64,000 nucleotides of DNA, from the NCBI GenBank assembly GCA_020205615.1, contig CM035170.1:44827807-44891806 (forward strand), in the 5' to 3' direction. Below are positions 1 through 10,212 of this stretch, piece by piece; position 1 is the first letter of the stretch, and each line of letters begins with the position of its first letter. Source of the stretch: Panax quinquefolius. Taxonomy: Eukaryota > Streptophyta > Magnoliopsida > Apiales > Araliaceae. The notes beneath the pieces were generated by a model. That model worked only from the letters and a program-made list of their open reading frames with translations, did no database searches and was not told the DNA's origin. Both the position numbers and the translations under genes were made by a program.

Positions 1-350
1 GCATATGATCTTCTACTCAACGCGTCGGCCTACCACATTCGCTTTTCCGAGGATGGTATTGAATAGTGTGGTCGTAGTCTTTCAATAGCTCGAGCCAACG
101 TCATTGCCGCATGTTGAGTTCTTTTTCGAGTGAAGAAATATTTAAGGCTTTTATGGTGCGAATATATCTCCACTTTCTCCCCATATAGATAGTGCCTCCA
201 TATCTTTAGCGCTGAAGCGATTGCCACGCTAACTCTAGATCATGAGTAGGATAATTCCTCTCATACTCTTTAAGTTATCGTGAGGCATAGGCTATGACTT
301 TCCCACGTTGCTTGAGAACACATCCTAACCCTTTGCACGAAGCATCATCA
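1..350 (-). pseudogene. Element A RNase H domain remnant
   Basis: The minus strand reads [18 protein letters not shown], the Ty3/gypsy RNase H signature normally containing TDHKSL. The Asp before His is replaced by His here, so a catalytic-region residue is missing. The first 45 bases hold the domain's usual ending, a degenerate form of the ADALSR motif. This domain would remove the RNA template during reverse transcription. The piece is cut by the window start and contains frameshifts. Confidence 0.85.
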
Positions 351-429
351 GAGATAACAAATCCATCCAACCGGATGGTATTGTTAGAACAGTCTTAGAA
401 ATAAGTCTCCTCTTAAGCTCTTGGAAACT

Positions 430-1240
430 CTTCTCGCATTCTTCGCTCCAAATGAATTTTGTATCCTTCCGAGTTAGGCTGAGTTAATGGAGTAGCGATT
501 AGAAAAATCCTTCCACGAATCTCCGATAATAACCAAATTTAAGCCCAAAAAGCTACGTACTTGATCCACAAACTTGGTTTCTCCCAACTTTGTATTGCTT
601 CAATCTTCACGGATCAACAGATACTCCATGTTTCGACACCACGTGCCCAAGGAATGCTACTTCCTCAAGCCGAACTCGCATTTCTTTAATTTGGCATATA
701 GTTTGTTTTCACGAAGCCTTTGAGTACCGAATTCAAATGGTGCTCATGATCTTCACGACTTTTGGAATATATGAGGATGTCATCAATAAAAACAACAACG
801 AATCCGATCCAAATATTCCTTGAATACTCGGTTCATCATATCCATGAAAGCGGGAGCATTAGTCGGTCCAAAGACATGACTAAATTAATTCATAATGCCC
901 ATACCGAGTTACGAAGGCGGTCTTTGGAATATCCTCGCCTAATCTTGAAATTGATGATATCCGAACGAAGATCGATTTTGAAAAGAATTGTGCCCCTTGC
1001 AAGCTGGTCGGGTCAAACAAGTCATCAATACGAGGTAGAGGATACCTATTCTTGATGGTGACATGGTTCAATTCCGATAGTCAATACAAAGTCGCATACT
1101 CCGTCTCTTCTTCTTTCACGAATAAAACAGAGCACCCCAAGGAGATGTACTTGGGGCCAGAATGAAACCGATGTCCAACAATTCTTGTAGTTGGACCTTT
1201 AACTCCTGAAGTTCAATAGGAGCCATTCGATATGGGGTTT
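430..1240 (-). pseudogene. Element A reverse transcriptase domain remnant
   Basis: The minus strand contains MAPIEL near 1215-1235, [12 protein letters not shown] near 1035-1050, and the polymerase active-site motif FIDDILIY near 765-795. The two catalytic Asp codons at 779-784 are intact. The motif order is that of a Ty3/gypsy reverse transcriptase. Several frameshifts separate the motifs, so the gene is dead although the catalytic dyad survives. Element D carries the same motifs, whereas elements B and C have lost this core. Confidence 0.88.
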
Positions 1241-1399
1241 TAGAAATGGGCTTTATGCGTGTTCAAGATCAATAAAGAATTCAACTTCACGTTACGGGGT
1301 AGACTAGGAAGTTCTTGAAATACGTTAGGAAAGTCAATAACAACGGAATATTATTCAAATTTGGCGTGTCTTTATTCAAATCCATAACATGGGCTAAGA

Positions 1400-1830
1400 A
1401 AGCTTGACATCCGTTTTTCAATAAGCGAATAGCTTTATGATTAGATATGACGGTGATTGATTTTAATGGTTTAGTTGCTTGAATTAAATAACACGGGTTG
1501 GTTAGGAATATGAAAACTAACAACCTTACGAAAACAATCAATTTTGGCATGATGAGTAGTTAACCAATCAATCCCTAAAATCACATCAAAAGCAAGTATC
1601 TTTAAATAGATAAGGTCAACAAGTAAGGTAATGGTGCCAACTTGAATCAAACAAGATTTATAAGCAGTGGATGTGATGAAAGTTTCTCTAACGGAGTTTC
1701 CACTGAGATAGGTCAAAGTCTAATTTCTTGAGTCAAGTTTAAGCGTTGAGCACATGCGAGAGATAAATGAATGGGTATACCGGTATTAAGTAAGGTATAA
1801 ACTTAGCAAGAATTTATAAATAGCTTACCG
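1400..1830 (-). pseudogene. Element A retroviral-type aspartic protease remnant
   Basis: FDVILGIDWLTTHHAKID on the minus strand (about 1540-1610) is the flap/C-terminal signature of the RVP_2 type protease of gypsy gag-pol. The catalytic DTG triad should lie near 1775-1800. There the sequence reads NTG followed by a frame change, so the catalytic Asp is lost. The protease would cut gag-pol into mature proteins. Confidence 0.82.
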
Positions 1831-1963
1831 TGATCACCTCGTTTGGGTTCCTCGCATTTTGACCCGATCCACAACAAACGCTCTTCCCGAAATCGTTGAC
1901 TTTGCCTTTTACGGGACGATCTTTTGAGTCACCGTCCCCATTGAACTAGGTTTCGCTACTGCT

Positions 1964-2293
1964 TCAATCTCGAGCGATATGTCCTTCCTTTCCACAATTA
2001 TAGCATACCTTAAACTGTTGTTGGGCGGTTTGACCGATATGTCCCTCTTTTCCACATTTGTAGCATATAATGGGTGGTCGTTCTCCTCCCTTAGAACCAG
2101 ATTCTTCTTGCCCGCTTGTCGTCTTCACATGATCGTTGTTAAATCTCCTCTTTTTAAATCTCCTCTTGACTTCGCTTCTTCTATTTTCATGGCCATGATT
2201 ACCACCAGAGTGGTTACCATTTTGTCCGTCATTTCTTTTTTCTCCTTTGGTTATCATTATTCTATTGATCGCTATCTCGGTAGTGCGATCCAC
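1964..2293 (-). pseudogene. Element A gag nucleocapsid with two zinc knuckles
   Basis: The translation has a basic linker (RRFKKRRFNND) followed by two CCHC knuckles, CYKCGKEGHIGQ and CYNCGKEGHIARD. In the first, the fourth ligand Cys has been lost. In the second, the frame breaks just before the expected Cys. Nucleocapsid binds the element RNA for packaging. The same linker plus two knuckles recur in B (plus strand, about 13700-13890), C and D. Confidence 0.88.
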
Positions 2294-2339
2294 GGTTATG
2301 GTCCTCGATTGGCCGTACTCGTTATCTCGCTCTAATAAT

Positions 2340-3065
2340 TGAGCCTGCTTACAACATCCGAATAGAGAGAAAGTTTATGAGAAATGAGATCTTGACGTAT
2401 CTTGGGGTTTCAAACCTCTAAGAAACATCCGCGTCATACGTTCCTTATTCTCCACCAAATGAGGTGCAAACACGGATAACTCTGCAAACTTTGCCTCGTG
2501 TTGAGACACCGCGTCGTGTTGTTTTGCTCTAATCGATGAACTCCACTTCCTTCATATACGAACACTTTCGTGAAAGTATTTGTCATTAAATAGTTCTGAA
2601 ACGTTTCCCAAGACATCTTTGAGTGCGGTTTGGATGGGTGCGCTTCACAGACTCCCACCGATGAGTGCCTTCCTCGCCACTTTGGAACATAAAGGTGGCA
2701 AATGGAGCCTTCTGTTCCCTCCGTGCATCCCAAGACATCGAATATCTTGGTAATTTGCTTGACCCGTGTTTCCGCCATGATCGGATCTCGCTTTCCCTTA
2801 AATTCGGTGGTCCCAACTCTTTGAATCTTGCTTGGCTGTGACAACCCGTGAATTGCTATCATTTCCTCCTCGTATTTTGAACACGAGTCTCCTCGTCTGA
2901 TTTTGCATGAATCGCAAAAAGCTTCTAAACATTCCTCGTTCATCATCTCTTTCGGTTGGTGTTGTTCACAGGAGGAATATTGCCCGACTGTTGCACGTTC
3001 TCCTCGTTGGTGAGTCTGAGCGTCTCCACTGTCTCATTTCCATTGTTAATATTCTCGGTCGACAT
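2340..3065 (-). pseudogene. Element A gag capsid region
   Basis: The open stretch 2434-2946 (minus) contains KMSWETFQNYL, TKVFVYEGSGVHRLEQNN and related segments, frameshifted versions of the capsid motifs that read cleanly in element H (MSREKFQELFNDKYFPESI). The N-terminal segment from 3065 resembles the other gag starts. At least three frame changes are needed to follow it. The capsid would form the virus-like particle shell. Confidence 0.8.
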
Positions 3066-3239
3066 TCTTAAATCTTGTCATAAAATAAGGGTTAATTAAG
3101 GAAATCAATATATCACATAATATCTATATATCTTGACCAACTAACAAATAAGCTTAGGTAGGACACACTAGCGAAGGATTTATTAAATCTCTCCCCTCCT
3201 AGTTCTATTCCCCGATCTCCGCCAGAGATCATATCCCTA

Positions 3240-3253
3240 AGCTTCGGATACCA
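3240..3253 (-). promoter_or_regulatory. Element A primer binding site (degenerate)
   Basis: Read on the minus strand this is TGGTATCCGAAGC, close to TGGTATCAGAGC, the complement of the 3' end of plant initiator-Met tRNA. It lies two bases from the LTR edge, as expected for a gypsy PBS. Confidence 0.7.
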
Positions 3254-3255
3254 AC

Positions 3256-5583
3256 CGTGGCGCCCCCAAAATAGGTATACATCACCCATTACGAGTTGTC
3301 AATACATGGTACGAAACAACTACAACTTTATTATTACTGTTGTAAAAGCGTGAGTTTGAATACAAATATTATCTTACAGACAATATCTATACTCAAATAA
3401 ATCCTCATCACATTTATTGATACATTATTTTACAAAATGGTGAGGACTACTAAACAATTCTTTCTAAAACCTTCATTCCATACCCCAGACTCGTACTCGC
3501 TATATTCTCGCCTCTGAGAAGAAAAATGGAACAAAAAGGAAAAGGGTGAGCTCAAACTAGCTCAAGAAAGAATATTATGACTAAGATAATATCATCATTT
3601 AAGGCGAAGATGATGAAAAATATTTTAAAAGCGAATCCAAAGATGAAACAAAATGACAAGGATTAAGGATTAAGGATTAGTACTTTGTTTTATTCACGTC
3701 CAAAAATACCTCAAAAATAATCGCGGTGGTGTAAAATTCAAGAATGATCAAAACATGGATACAATCAAAGCTAGTATCCGAATAGATATTTTGGACAAAA
3801 AGAAGAAATTTTATTTTTCTATTGAATAGTGCTTGAGATATCGTGAATAGTCTTTTGATATCGTGAATAGTAACTCAGACACCAAAAGATAGAAATTCCA
3901 TAAAAAAACATCTTCACGCTTCATGAATAGTACTCGTGAATAGTAACTCGTGAATAGTAACTTTCATGGATAGTAATTAAGTGAATAGTAACTCATGAAT
4001 AAGTAACCCCAGACATGAAAAAGTTCCAAATTTGATAAAAAGTTCCAACCAATATTTCAAATAATGATATTGAAGAAATAATATCATCGAGAAGAAAATA
4101 ACATCCCTTACCTCGAAAGATCAAGATTTTACTATAAACAAACAGGATATAGGCTATGACTTGGACTTGCACCAGATAGCAATACTCAAAGTATACTCAA
4201 AATACTCACAAGAATACGCTCGATAATATAGAGAGAAAAACTTGATTTACGGTGTGATTTTCAATTCTAACCTAAGCACCTATTTATAGAAATTGCTTAG
4301 AACACAAAGCGAAAAATTTAATATAATAATATTATATATATTACAAATTCTCTACGCACCTAGAACCATCTGAATTCAGCAACTTGCATGTGTTTAATGA
4401 GGCTAACCAAACACAAAAACGTTTTGTAATTAAAAATATTTTAAACTTCCAAAATCAATTATTTGAGACTTGAACTTCAATAATTCATAATAAATAGCCC
4501 TTTCATCAGAAAATTCGAATCTCATGAGTTTTTATAGGAAATTCAATTCTCTACAACTTTGCAGAAGAAAGTTTTTCTAAATTCCAAATAGAAATGGACC
4601 GAAATCTACAAACGAGGCGATTTTACAAAGCTATAATCAAATTTCGATCAATAAATGGGGTCCACCAGCATGTTTAACATGTTTTAAACATTTATTGCAA
4701 CAAAAATACTCTTCCTCCTCGTATACTCATATATCCCACATTCGTTGTAAAAATATCACCATTATTATATTATTAACATATAATAATATATTTAAATGAA
4801 TTATTTTATCGAAAAAAAATAAAATATCAATTTTCAACAATTGTCACAATTAAAATTTTCTCCATCTATATCCACATAAAATCAATATTTTTCTCATCAT
4901 ATGAATCAATAATTAATTATTCACAAATAATATTCTCAATCACAATATTGACAACCGGCGGTTCAGAGAAGAGGGGCTTTCCAATAAGAATTTCTTCTTC
5001 TTGGCGGCGCAATTAGGTGACCAAACCTCTCCTTAGACGAACTTTCTAGACATTGCCAATAATGTTATCTAATAATATTATTCAGATAATATGAATTATT
5101 GCTTGATAATGAAAAATCTTGTGTAATGACAATTATTGAAACAACGATAATATAAAATATCAACGCAGTTAATTATTAACTCAATAAAATCTTTGAACAA
5201 TAATTACGTAACCATTATTGAGTAGTGCCTTCTTACGTAAGAATCAACAATTGGTGCAATATCGTGTGCTACTTGTGTTTTAACCACTTTGGGTATTTTA
5301 ACAAAGATAATAGTAAATAACTTCTGGCAGATTATTTTTAAACAACTTATATTTGTCGTTTTCTTCATCCAATCGCTTTCAGTTATGGGGCCCACACATG
5401 GTCGCTACTTGTGAGTATTTCTAATATTCCCAAACAACAATGAATATTTTATAACCACTTGCTTATTTTGAAATATTTATGTATCTTACCCCTAACTATC
5501 CACATTAATCAAATCAACCCTTCTTATTTCAAAATAATAAATAGAAAAATTAAATTTCATTAATAATAAGTTGGGGTCTTACA
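3256..5583 (-). mobile_element. Element A 5' LTR
   Basis: The edges are a mutated TGTGACGCCCCC (3256) and GGGGTCTTACA (ending 5583), the inverted form of the family ends. Length is about 2.33 kb. It holds a minus-strand TATA box (TATTTATA at 4281-4288) and a cluster of GAATAGTAACT repeats (about 3830-4005). Sequence beyond 5583 is the middle of another LTR (J), starting AATAT. This makes AATAT the expected target duplication, but the other copy lies outside the window. Confidence 0.85.
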
Positions 5584-8103
5584 AATATTGTCATCTAGAC
5601 AATACACAAACTCAATGGGGTCCTCATTATATTTATTATCACACTATTTCATAGAATAGTGAGGACTATTAATGCTATTATCTACGGACCATCACTTTGT
5701 TCCCCATTAGTCCTCGCTACGTTCTCATTTCCTGAAGAGAACAATGAAAGTAAAAGGGTGAGCTCAACTAGCCAGTAAGAAATATTATGACTAAGATAAT
5801 GCAGAATAAATTATCATTAACCTTCAACAGTGTTAAACTGATAAAATATAACAAACATCAAGTTTAACTGCAATGTGAACAACCAATCCATTAGAAGAGT
5901 CAAGTAGAGAATAAAATCTACTATCTTCTATGATTTAAAAGGTTTTTCATGACTTTTATCGGCGAGACTCGACAATATATAATCCACATCATCCCTACAC
6001 TACGGCAAAGGATATTCATTAGTATCACGACCACAAATTGTCCATGCACTACGGGATGAAGAAATTCGTGTATTCATCAATGGTCATGATCATGCCAACA
6101 ACTGTCCATCAATGCACTACGGTCAATGAGGACTTTTTCCACATCATTTGTAACATTACGGTCATGATTACACAGAATAATCACTGGTCATAATCATACC
6201 AAGTCCATCTATGCATTACAGGCCACATATGACTTTCAACATAATATAAACATGAGGATGATGACAATGATATAAGAATTCAATAAAACAAGTTCAAGAA
6301 TTAATTTATCCAGGGACTAATAATGTCCAAATTTATCAACTTGATACTTCTTTGTAGAGGAAAACTCAAGAATGCTCAGAAGAATATGTCCATAAAAAGA
6401 TACTAGATGAAGCACAAATATCAAGGATATTCCACTAATTTCATGGAGTATAGAAGTCAAAACTTTAACCAACTAAGTATAATAAAGAATGGAATAACAA
6501 AAGAAATCACCGGGCATGCGATATCTTTTGCATGCATGCGAAGTTATTCAAAGAATAATAATAATTAATGGAATCGGTCGTAAACGCGCACGCAAAGCGG
6601 GATATTCTATCAGAATAATAAATAATGGAACTAGGTTATGCGTAAATGCACCGATAGGATATTCCAACAGAATAATAAACAACAGAACCAGGTCATGCGT
6701 AAACGCACAGACAGGATGTTCCAACAGAATAATAAACAACGGAATAACAGAAGAATTTCACCAAGTATAGGTATCCAGCATATACGAGTTATTCAATGTA
6801 ATAATAAAGAATGGAATAACAAAAGAATTTCACCAATAAGAAAGAAGGAATACCCCTAACGAGTACCACAAATAATATCCCTTACCGTAAAAGAAGAGTA
6901 TTTTGACTGATAGGGCGAGGATATATTCAAAGAAAACTTGCACTACGCTCAAAGCTTTCTTAAACTCTAAAGGAATACGCTCAAGATTATAGAAGAAGAA
7001 CTCTCTCTATAGTTTCTCTCTCTAGAGTTTCAGTGAATTCGTAAGAAATAATGGATGAATGAGCTTCTATTTATAGAAGAATGGAATTGCATAAGTAACT
7101 AATTCATGAACTATTCCAGTTGATTTACTTTAAGCGGATGGTACAGATTGGTTTATAATAAAATATAATATATTCTATTTATAATCTAATAAAACGAATA
7201 ACTTTATAAAAGATTTTACTATGCAAATACTATGCAGAACTATCTGAAACACTATATAGGCACTATCGTAATAAAATATCATATATTCTAATTATTGTCT
7301 AATAAAATAGATAACTTTATAAAAGTATTTTGTTTTATATAAAAAGATTTTACTATTAGTCTAATAAAACGAATAACTTTATAAAAGTATTTTGTTTTAT
7401 ATAAAAAGCTTTTCTGTTTTATTACATTAATAATACTAATAAAACAAAACTCATCATCATTATTATAATTCACAATATTAATCGACCAGGTCATTCCCAG
7501 GAAAGAGGGGGCTTTCCAATAAGGATTTCTCCCCATTGGCGCGCAATTAGGTGACCAAACCTCTCCTTGACAGAACTTCTAGACATCGTTAATATTACAA
7601 ATAATAATATTAATAACTTTGTCATCTCAATTATTGATTATAAAATATTGACAATAATTGAATCAAATAACGTGAGATACTATGCGTGAAATCAACATAG
7701 TAATAATAATTGAACAAAATTGAGTGACTTCTCACCTAAGCATCAATAATCAATATCGTGTATTCTTCGCGTAACTACGGCAGATTCTTGTACTTTTAAC
7801 ACCGGGTGTTTCAACGAGCTAACGCTAAAACTTCCGCCATTATTTTCATAAAGTATTTTTTGTCGCTTTCTCAATTCGACAACAATTCCGTCGTGGGGTC
7901 CACCAATGATCGTAATCGTTGTATGAATATTCCTGTTAAAACGAATATTCCCAGAATTAATCGAATATTATATAAAAACTTGCGTACTTTGCAAAATTTA
8001 TAAATATTACCCACAACTATAACATTATATCAAATTCATTCCATAATATTCGAAATGATATTTATAGAAAATTCATCTTTATTCATAAAAGTTGGGGTCT
8101 TCT
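5584..8103 (-). mobile_element. LTR J fragment (chromovirus, D/L-type LTR), interrupted by element A
   Basis: From 5584 the sequence follows solo LTR L from about its 120th base onward and ends at GGGGTCTT near 8103. This gives about 2.5 kb of a minus-strand LTR lacking its low-coordinate edge. It contains the 60-bp GTTCC...GGAAC type repeats (6520-6850) and a TATA box (TATTTATA at 7068-7075, minus). It joins K-type LTR sequence at about 8104. The last three bases of the LTR end are altered and no PPT follows, so this is an LTR inserted in K's 3' LTR. Whether it is solo or part of a full element cannot be decided here. Confidence 0.78.
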
Positions 8104-8431
8104 GATGCAACCATAGCATTCTTTCGTATTTTAACTATCGGGTTATTCCAACGAAGTTAATTGGTATAACTACTGTAGTTATTTGTAAAAACTCAAATTT
8201 GTCATTTTCTTCATCCAAGCGAGTTATTTTGTTATGGGGCCCATAAATGCACTCGCACCGTCGTATTTAATATTCCCAAGCAATGATGAATATTTTATAA
8301 CCACTTGCGTATTTTGAAAAAAAAATCATATAGCACCCTTAACTTGAACTTTTATCAATTTAACCATTTCTTTGAATCGTAATTATAAGAAAAATTGAAT
8401 ACTTTTATTTCATAAAATTCGGGGTCTTACA
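8104..8431 (-). mobile_element. Element K 3' LTR, outer-right remnant
   Basis: These 328 bp align with 40462-40806, the end of K's 5' LTR. They share the same order of blocks: TGCAACCA, the TTATGGGGCC block, TTATAACCACTTG, ATCACCC-like text and TTCATAAAATTCGGGGTCTTACA-like end. They are followed at once by a PPT and K's internal region. The rest of this LTR is left of J and outside the window. Confidence 0.82.
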
Positions 8432-8446
8432 ATCTCCCCTCCTTAT
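8432..8446 (-). promoter_or_regulatory. Element K polypurine tract
   Basis: On the minus strand this reads ATAAGGAGGGGAGAT, directly before the LTR start TGTAAGACCCC. It is the plus-strand primer of reverse transcription, and the same motif precedes the 3' LTRs of B, C and D. Confidence 0.85.
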
Positions 8447-8616
8447 GAAATTTCGTCCTCGAAATTTATGTACTTGGTATTTCGAAAAGTTGAGAATACC
8501 TTGCTTTCATTTCAGATTCTATCTCCCGGGTCATCAATATTTTTCCATTGCTCATCTCCTATGATAACTTCATTTGGGTTCCTCATTTTTTGGGAAGTCA
8601 TAACGACCGCTCTCCC
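8447..8616 (-). pseudogene. Element K: fused protease-linker and pol C-terminal remnant
   Basis: The minus strand first reads VVMTSQKMRNPNEVI, the linker that in A, B and D lies between the zinc knuckles and the protease. It then runs within about 60 bases into the final residues of the chromodomain region (FEDE-type end) and the PPT. All of protease, reverse transcriptase, RNase H and integrase is therefore missing. This shows by sequence that K is an internally deleted, non-autonomous element. Confidence 0.75.
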
Positions 8617-9361
8617 TTAAACTACTCTAAATGATTGACTTATGCAGGGGCGTGATGGCGTTATCACTCTGGTTGGAATATACTTTTCTATAGGGCATAT
8701 TCCACCCTCAACTGCTTCGTCGTACTCCTGATTCATGATCTGAATCATCAATCTTTGATCCATATCGAATTGAGGTTGACCGCTCTGTACAGGGTAATTC
8801 AAAACTCGATGTTGGGTTCTCCCAATTGCTGTCCAAAAAGAGAAATTCATATCATCTATTTTAGCCTTCTTAGATCGGACATCTCTTTCCACAATATCAA
8901 CGCGTCGTGCGGCTTTTACCCATGCATCACTCATTCTCACTCTTTCGGTTGTTTCTTCTTCAAATTTCGATTCCGACTTTATCATCTTATACTCTTGCGA
9001 AGAATGCTACATTCAAGCATCACATATCGGGTAACCTGAAGCTTGAATTGTTGAATCCTTTTTGCTCCACGACCTTTAATCGTTCTTCTTGATCGATCTT
9101 CTAACTCATGAATACGATTTTGTAATTCTACATTTCGATCATAAAATTCTTCTAATAAATTCTCCTCGTGTTCTTCTTCTTCCTCACTCTCAAATTTGCT
9201 ACCTCTACGACTAGCTCGGGTGCAACTATTAATTCTTCCCTCACCACAAGAATATCTCTAATTCCTTCTTCGCTTGACATCACATTATCATGGTTCGTGA
9301 TTAGAGGTATCCCCACGGTCTCATTCACTCCATTGTTAACATCCTCAGCTGCCATTCTCAA
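8617..9361 (-). pseudogene. Element K non-standard ORF in the gag position
   Basis: The start (MRMAAEDVNNGVNETV, ATG at 9361 or 9355) resembles the first 15-20 residues of normal gag. The rest does not match capsid. Readable parts are 9152-9361 (ends RKKKNTRRIY) and 8617-8985 (contains VKAARRVDIVERDVRSKK and FDMDQRLMIQIMNQEYDEA). Between them a frame reads ELQNRIHELEDR, which looks like charged helical or coiled-coil sequence. Two or three frameshifts break what would be about 240 residues. No zinc knuckle or enzyme motif is seen. Part of the same ORF occurs in element C (19910-20396). The product is unknown; an alternative gag-like or accessory protein of a non-autonomous family is an inference. 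Confidence 0.6.
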
Positions 9362-9529
9362 ATACTGCCATAAAATAAGGGTTAATTAAACAAATTAATG
9401 TATCACATAATATCCGTATATTATGACCGACCAACAATTAAGCTTAGGTAGGACACACTAGCGAAGGATTTACTCATCTCTCCCCTCCTAGTTATATTCC
9501 CCGATCTCCGCCAGAGACCATATCCCTAA
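9362..9529 (-). other. Element K untranslated leader
   Basis: About 170 bases lie between the PBS and the ORF. They contain the leader block found in the other copies: the GAACTAGGAGGG-like text near 9480-9495 on the minus strand and the AAGCTTAATTGTTGG-like text near 9425-9445. No separate gene is visible. Confidence 0.65.
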
Positions 9530-9541
9530 GCTCTGATACCA
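9530..9541 (-). promoter_or_regulatory. Element K primer binding site (perfect tRNA-iMet match)
   Basis: The minus strand reads TGGTATCAGAGC, all 12 bases complementary to the plant initiator-Met tRNA 3' end. It sits two bases from the LTR edge at 9544. It is the best preserved PBS in the window. Confidence 0.9.
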
Positions 9542-9543
9542 AC

Positions 9544-9690
9544 TGTGACGCCCCCAAAATAGGTATACATCACTCAACCCATTCTGAGTCGCCAAATACA
9601 TGGTATAGAAAACAACTACAACTTTATTATCACAATTGTCGTGAAAAATACGATAACACATATGTTGTAAGTTTTGATACAAATATATAC
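9544..9690 (-). mobile_element. Element K 5' LTR, low-coordinate end
   Basis: Starts TGTGACGCCCCCAAAATAGG and follows the A/C-type LTR for about 147 bp, then stops abruptly. The remainder of this LTR resumes at 37450 and runs to 40806. The gap is filled by an unassigned segment (9691-10212) and element B. Confidence 0.8.
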
Positions 9691-10212
9691 CAACTATGAC
9701 TCATGTTCCAACCTTAGATAGCACGTCACAATGGGGCCTTACATAAAGGTACATTCAATAACTGTTTTAGAAATTAAAATCTTTGGGAAGTGCTCAAAGA
9801 AACCTTCGTACATGGGAGGCCATGCGTCTAGGTTATGATAGATATCATATGTCCACAGAATTATCCTTGGTTGACCCAATAGACCTCAAAGAAAAATGAG
9901 AAGAATACTATCATATTCTTTCCAATGGTGAGTCATCTCTTGACATATCATTATCTCCACTGTTTCTAATTGAGAATTGTACTTCAAACAAACACCAAGA
10001 TTATATAGGTAGTTCTCGTAGATATACTCAGCAAGTGGATGTGCACAACCCTGTCTTATGATGACACGAGGTTGTATGTCATTAGACATCTTGTATGATA
10101 GTGGCAAAACACCCTTCCAACGGTTGGTTCGCCTCAACCTATATGATTCACCAAAAATAACTACTAAATGATGCATACAACACACTTTTCTATACTGTTT
10201 AGGGAGAACCTC
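9691..10212 (-). other. Unassigned segment inside K's LTR with a 99-codon open frame
   Basis: About 520 bp do not resemble any LTR here. The minus strand has an open frame at 9886-10185 (99 codons, starting MCCMHHLVVIFGESYRLRRT). Its composition looks protein-like, but I do not recognise it. Near 9700-9740 there is a stretch similar to the segment that replaces the reverse transcriptase core in elements B and C (minus-strand reading IVTCYLRLEHES versus IVTCYPRLGYES in C). The last five bases, ACCTC at 10208-10212, are the left target duplication of element B. A captured host gene fragment or part of an unknown element are both possible. Confidence 0.45.
10208..10212. repeat. Left target site duplication of element B (ACCTC)
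   Basis: ACCTC immediately precedes the LTR start (TGCGAGACCCC, a mutated TGTAAGACCCC). It matches ACCTC at 37445-37449 right after the far LTR end, 27.2 kb away. Confidence 0.85.

Larger units (their letters stand above)
1..3065 (-). pseudogene. Element A gag-pol, decayed Ty3/gypsy chromovirus polyprotein
   Basis: On the minus strand, from high to low coordinates, the remains of capsid, zinc-knuckle nucleocapsid, aspartic protease, reverse transcriptase and RNase H appear in the standard Ty3/gypsy order. Integrase lies beyond the left window edge. The likely gag start is the ATG at 3065, which begins MSTENINNGNETVE and matches the gag starts of the other copies in this window. The reading frame is broken many times, so no polyprotein can be made. 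Upstream are a degenerate primer site (3240-3253) and the element's own 5' LTR. In an active element the product would package and reverse-transcribe the element RNA in cytoplasmic particles. The domain pieces are listed separately. Confidence 0.9.
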
